Position numbers and translations under genes: made by a program. A DNA stretch of 7,192 nucleotides, taken from positions 1-7,192 of the forward strand of contig JAEORG010000186.1 in the NCBI GenBank assembly GCA_016841005.1, in the 5' to 3' direction. The notes beneath the pieces were generated by a model that was given only the letters and a program-made list of their open reading frames with translations, ran no database searches and was not told the DNA's origin. The stretch comes from Candidatus Thorarchaeota archaeon. Its GTDB lineage: Archaea > Asgardarchaeota > Thorarchaeia > Thorarchaeales > Thorarchaeaceae. Shown here one piece after another: positions 5,758 to 7,192 of the stretch; within the stretch, counting starts at the first letter, position 1, and every line of letters begins with the position of its first letter.

Positions 5758-6951
5758 ATGGGCGAAGCAGTCAGACGCTATACTTCAGATGATAAGGAAG
5801 CAATTTGGAATATCCTTTCGTATGCATACAGTATTCCTGAAACATCTCATGAGTCATTTCTTGAGAGGTTGGATCTCATTGGGAATGAGTTCTATCTGAA
5901 TGAAGTTGATGGCGTTCCCGTAGCGGTTGCAAGAGTGCTCGAATTCGAGCAAAATATACGGGGTGTTCTCAAACCAATGGGAGGAATAGGAATGGTTGCT
6001 AGTTCGCCTGAACACCGGAGATTGGGATATACCCACGGACTGATCTTTAGTATATTCAAAAACCTCAGGAAAAATGAGTACGCAACTAGCACGCTTTACC
6101 CATTCAAGGATTCATTTTATGGAGAAATTGGTTATGTGAAAATGCCGCCCTCAGGGACGTTAGAATTCAACCCAAATTCACTCTCCGAAATACAAGTGCC
6201 AACTGGCTATGTGACCAAGCGAGAAGACGGTGAAGAGATGTTTAAGATCAGGAGAGCGATGCATGATGCAATGGTCTTGAGAACACATGGTGCCGTGAAA
6301 AGAGGCGATAAACGTTGGGAGGAGTTTACTAAGAACTTTACATTGAAAGCAGTTGTCGCAAGAAACGGTAGTGGCAAGCCTGAGGCAGTGATGATATATT
6401 CGATTAAAGGCTACGGAGAAGGACACGTTTGGGCTGAAACCGGCCAAATGAATATTGTCGAGTTTACATGGTCTACTCTTGAGGGGAGAGATTCAATTCT
6501 TAATTTTCTCTACAAACACTCAGATCAGATCATGAGAGTTTCAACTGTAATTTCAACAATATCTGACGATTACTATCATTGGTTGTCAAATCTTCACACA
6601 CCAACAATAAAGTCGAATATTGTCAGTATGGCTAGAATCATTGATGTAGAAAAGAGTCTGTCCGGCCTACCAGTTCTTCACTCTGGCAAGACTTCACTCA
6701 AAGTTGTAGATCATCAAATTGAGGACAACAATAGCGTCTTCGAAATCTTTGACGAGAATGATGCATTGTCTGTGAAAAAGGTAAAAGGACCTGCAAAGAC
6801 TACAATACGAGTTGAAGGCTTGACCTCGATTCTATACGGTACTCTTGACGAGACACGATTAAGGAGATTAGGATGGCTTGAGGGTGAATCACCAAAAGAC
6901 TTGTTTCAATGGTTCCCAAAAATGACACCCTGGCTTTCTGAAAGCTTCTAA
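5758..6951 (+). CDS. Eis-like GNAT N-acetyltransferase
   Basis: This 397-residue protein belongs to the Eis-like acetyltransferases, which move acetyl from acetyl-CoA to amines; some mycobacterial and bacillary members modify aminoglycosides or lysines. The length is the same as the family's (about 400). Domain order fits: an N-terminal GNAT domain from VRRYTSDDKEAIWNIL, with the acetyl-CoA loop VASSPEHRRLGY at 80-91, then LYPFKDSFYGEIGY at 113-126, in which Tyr121 aligns with the proposed general acid of Eis (Tyr126). A second GNAT-like region fills the middle, and an SCP2-like domain runs from about 292. The protein ends in phenylalanine (PWLSESF), matching Eis, where the C-terminal Phe carboxylate takes part in catalysis. 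The true substrate is unknown; drug resistance should not be assumed. The ATG at 5758 is the first possible start after an in-frame stop (TAG at 5734), and it lacks a Shine-Dalgarno site. It is transcribed divergently from the transporter, and shares the 245-nt control region. Confidence 0.9.
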   Translation: MGEAVRRYTSDDKEAIWNILSYAYSIPETSHESFLERLDLIGNEFYLNEVDGVPVAVARVLEFEQNIRGVLKPMGGIGMVASSPEHRRLGYTHGLIFSIFKNLRKNEYATSTLYPFKDSFYGEIGYVKMPPSGTLEFNPNSLSEIQVPTGYVTKREDGEEMFKIRRAMHDAMVLRTHGAVKRGDKRWEEFTKNFTLKAVVARNGSGKPEAVMIYSIKGYGEGHVWAETGQMNIVEFTWSTLEGRDSILNFLYKHSDQIMRVSTVISTISDDYYHWLSNLHTPTIKSNIVSMARIIDVEKSLSGLPVLHSGKTSLKVVDHQIEDNNSVFEIFDENDALSVKKVKGPAKTTIRVEGLTSILYGTLDETRLRRLGWLEGESPKDLFQWFPKMTPWLSESF

Positions 6952-6980
6952 ATCTAGCCTATCTCAAATGTCTAACTTTT

Positions 6981-7000
6981 GCTATTGTGGATAGCTTTTT
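6981..7000 (+). terminator. Hairpin plus T-run after the acetyltransferase
   Basis: GCTAT (6981-6985), loop TGTGG and ATAGC (6991-6995) form a 5-bp stem followed directly by five T residues (6996-7000), 30 nt after the stop codon. The T-run fits archaeal termination; the stem is bacterial in style and may not be needed. Confidence 0.5.
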
Positions 7001-7017
7001 GTTGAGCCTTTCTCAAT
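7001..7017 (+). other. Second small hairpin, upstream of the DsrE-like gene
   Basis: TTGAG (7002-7006), loop CCTTT and CTCAA (7012-7016) form a 5-bp stem, or 6 with a G-T pair at the base. It follows the terminator candidate without a gap. It could belong to the same termination region or to the leader of the next gene. Confidence 0.3.
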
Positions 7018-7030
7018 GAGATTCAAATTT

Positions 7031-7035
7031 GGGAG
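7031..7035 (+). promoter_or_regulatory. Ribosome binding site of the DsrE-like gene
   Basis: GGGAG lies 9 nt before the ATG at 7045 and supports that start. An in-frame TGA at 7036-7038 rules out any earlier start. Confidence 0.6.
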
Positions 7036-7044
7036 TGACTGAAG

Positions 7045-7192
7045 ATGAGTGATAAACTACTCGTCATTATTTCCACAGGAGATAGAGAAAAGGCTCTTAC
7101 TGCTTTGATGTACGCGAAAAACAACATCAAATATGGTTGGCTCTCTGATGTCAAAGTGATCTTCTTTGGTCCTTCTGAGAATCTTCTCGTTA
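7045..7192 (+). CDS. DsrE-like small protein, 3' end missing
   Basis: Only the first 49 residues are visible. They read MSDKLLVIISTGDREK at the start, then ALTALMYAKNNIKYG and DVKVIFFGPSENLLV. This is the opening beta-alpha-beta of the DsrE/DsrF fold: a hydrophobic strand, a glycine-containing loop, a helix with a small-residue face, and a second strand ending in FFGPSE. Proteins of this kind are small (about 110-130 residues); some carry sulfur on a cysteine, others have lost it. No cysteine is visible yet, and the catalytic region would lie outside the window, so a sulfur-transfer role cannot be claimed. The start is the first ATG after an in-frame stop and has a GGGAG site 9 nt upstream. 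It sits 93 nt after the acetyltransferase, beyond a terminator-like hairpin, so it probably has its own transcript. Confidence 0.75.
   Translation, partial: MSDKLLVIISTGDREKALTALMYAKNNIKYGWLSDVKVIFFGPSENLLV

Noticed and set aside
5697..5795. 32-codon open frame upstream of the acetyltransferase
   Set aside because: It has no ribosome binding site, overlaps the acetyltransferase start in another frame, and its sequence shows no protein-like pattern. Probably chance.
1..7192. CRISPR arrays, insertion sequences, tRNA genes, toxin-antitoxin or defence cassettes
   Set aside because: No regularly spaced repeats, transposase-like frames, tRNA-like cloverleaf or small paired genes were seen on either strand.

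Overview
This is a 7.2 kb stretch of AT-leaning coding DNA (roughly 42% G+C by eye) that looks archaeal. The signs are a TATA-like box rather than a -35/-10 pair ahead of the transport operon, a substrate-binding protein held by an N-terminal membrane helix instead of a lipobox cysteine, strong GGAGG-type ribosome binding sites, and one gene with no such site that fits leaderless expression. An Asgard archaeon (Thorarchaeota-like) is my best guess from general feel. The window holds no rRNA or informational gene that would settle it.

Layout. (1) Positions 1-1622, plus strand: the 3' part of a large beta-rich protein that looks galactose-mutarotase-like. It runs off the left edge. (2) 1778-2368, plus: a PduO-type ATP:cob(I)alamin adenosyltransferase with its own Shine-Dalgarno site. 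(3) 2448-5512, minus: a complete four-gene polar amino-acid ABC importer, transcribed in the order binding protein, permease, ATPase, permease, with junctions of 6 nt, a 4-nt overlap and 0 nt. (4) 5513-5757: a divergent control region with a TATA-like box for the transporter and, between that box and the ribosome binding site, a 7-bp inverted repeat. (5) 5758-6951, plus: an Eis-like GNAT acetyltransferase of full length. (6) 6952-7044: a hairpin followed by five T residues, then a second hairpin. (7) 7045 to the right edge, plus: the start of a small DsrE-like protein.

How they work together. The four minus-strand genes form one machine. An anchored extracellular binding protein captures an amino acid, two different permease subunits form the channel, and the ATPase drives import. 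The flanking genes have no clear functional tie to it. The adenosyltransferase would supply coenzyme B12 to an enzyme encoded elsewhere.

Most of the window is ordinary, and I see no convincing new multi-gene system. The points most worth checking concern translation starts in the transport operon. The ATPase has no ATG, GTG or TTG at its homology-supported start; a perfect Shine-Dalgarno site points instead to an ATA codon that overlaps the preceding stop as ATAA. The last permease has an ambiguous TTG or CTG start next to an out-of-frame ATG. The dyad beside the binding-protein ribosome binding site is the best regulatory candidate.
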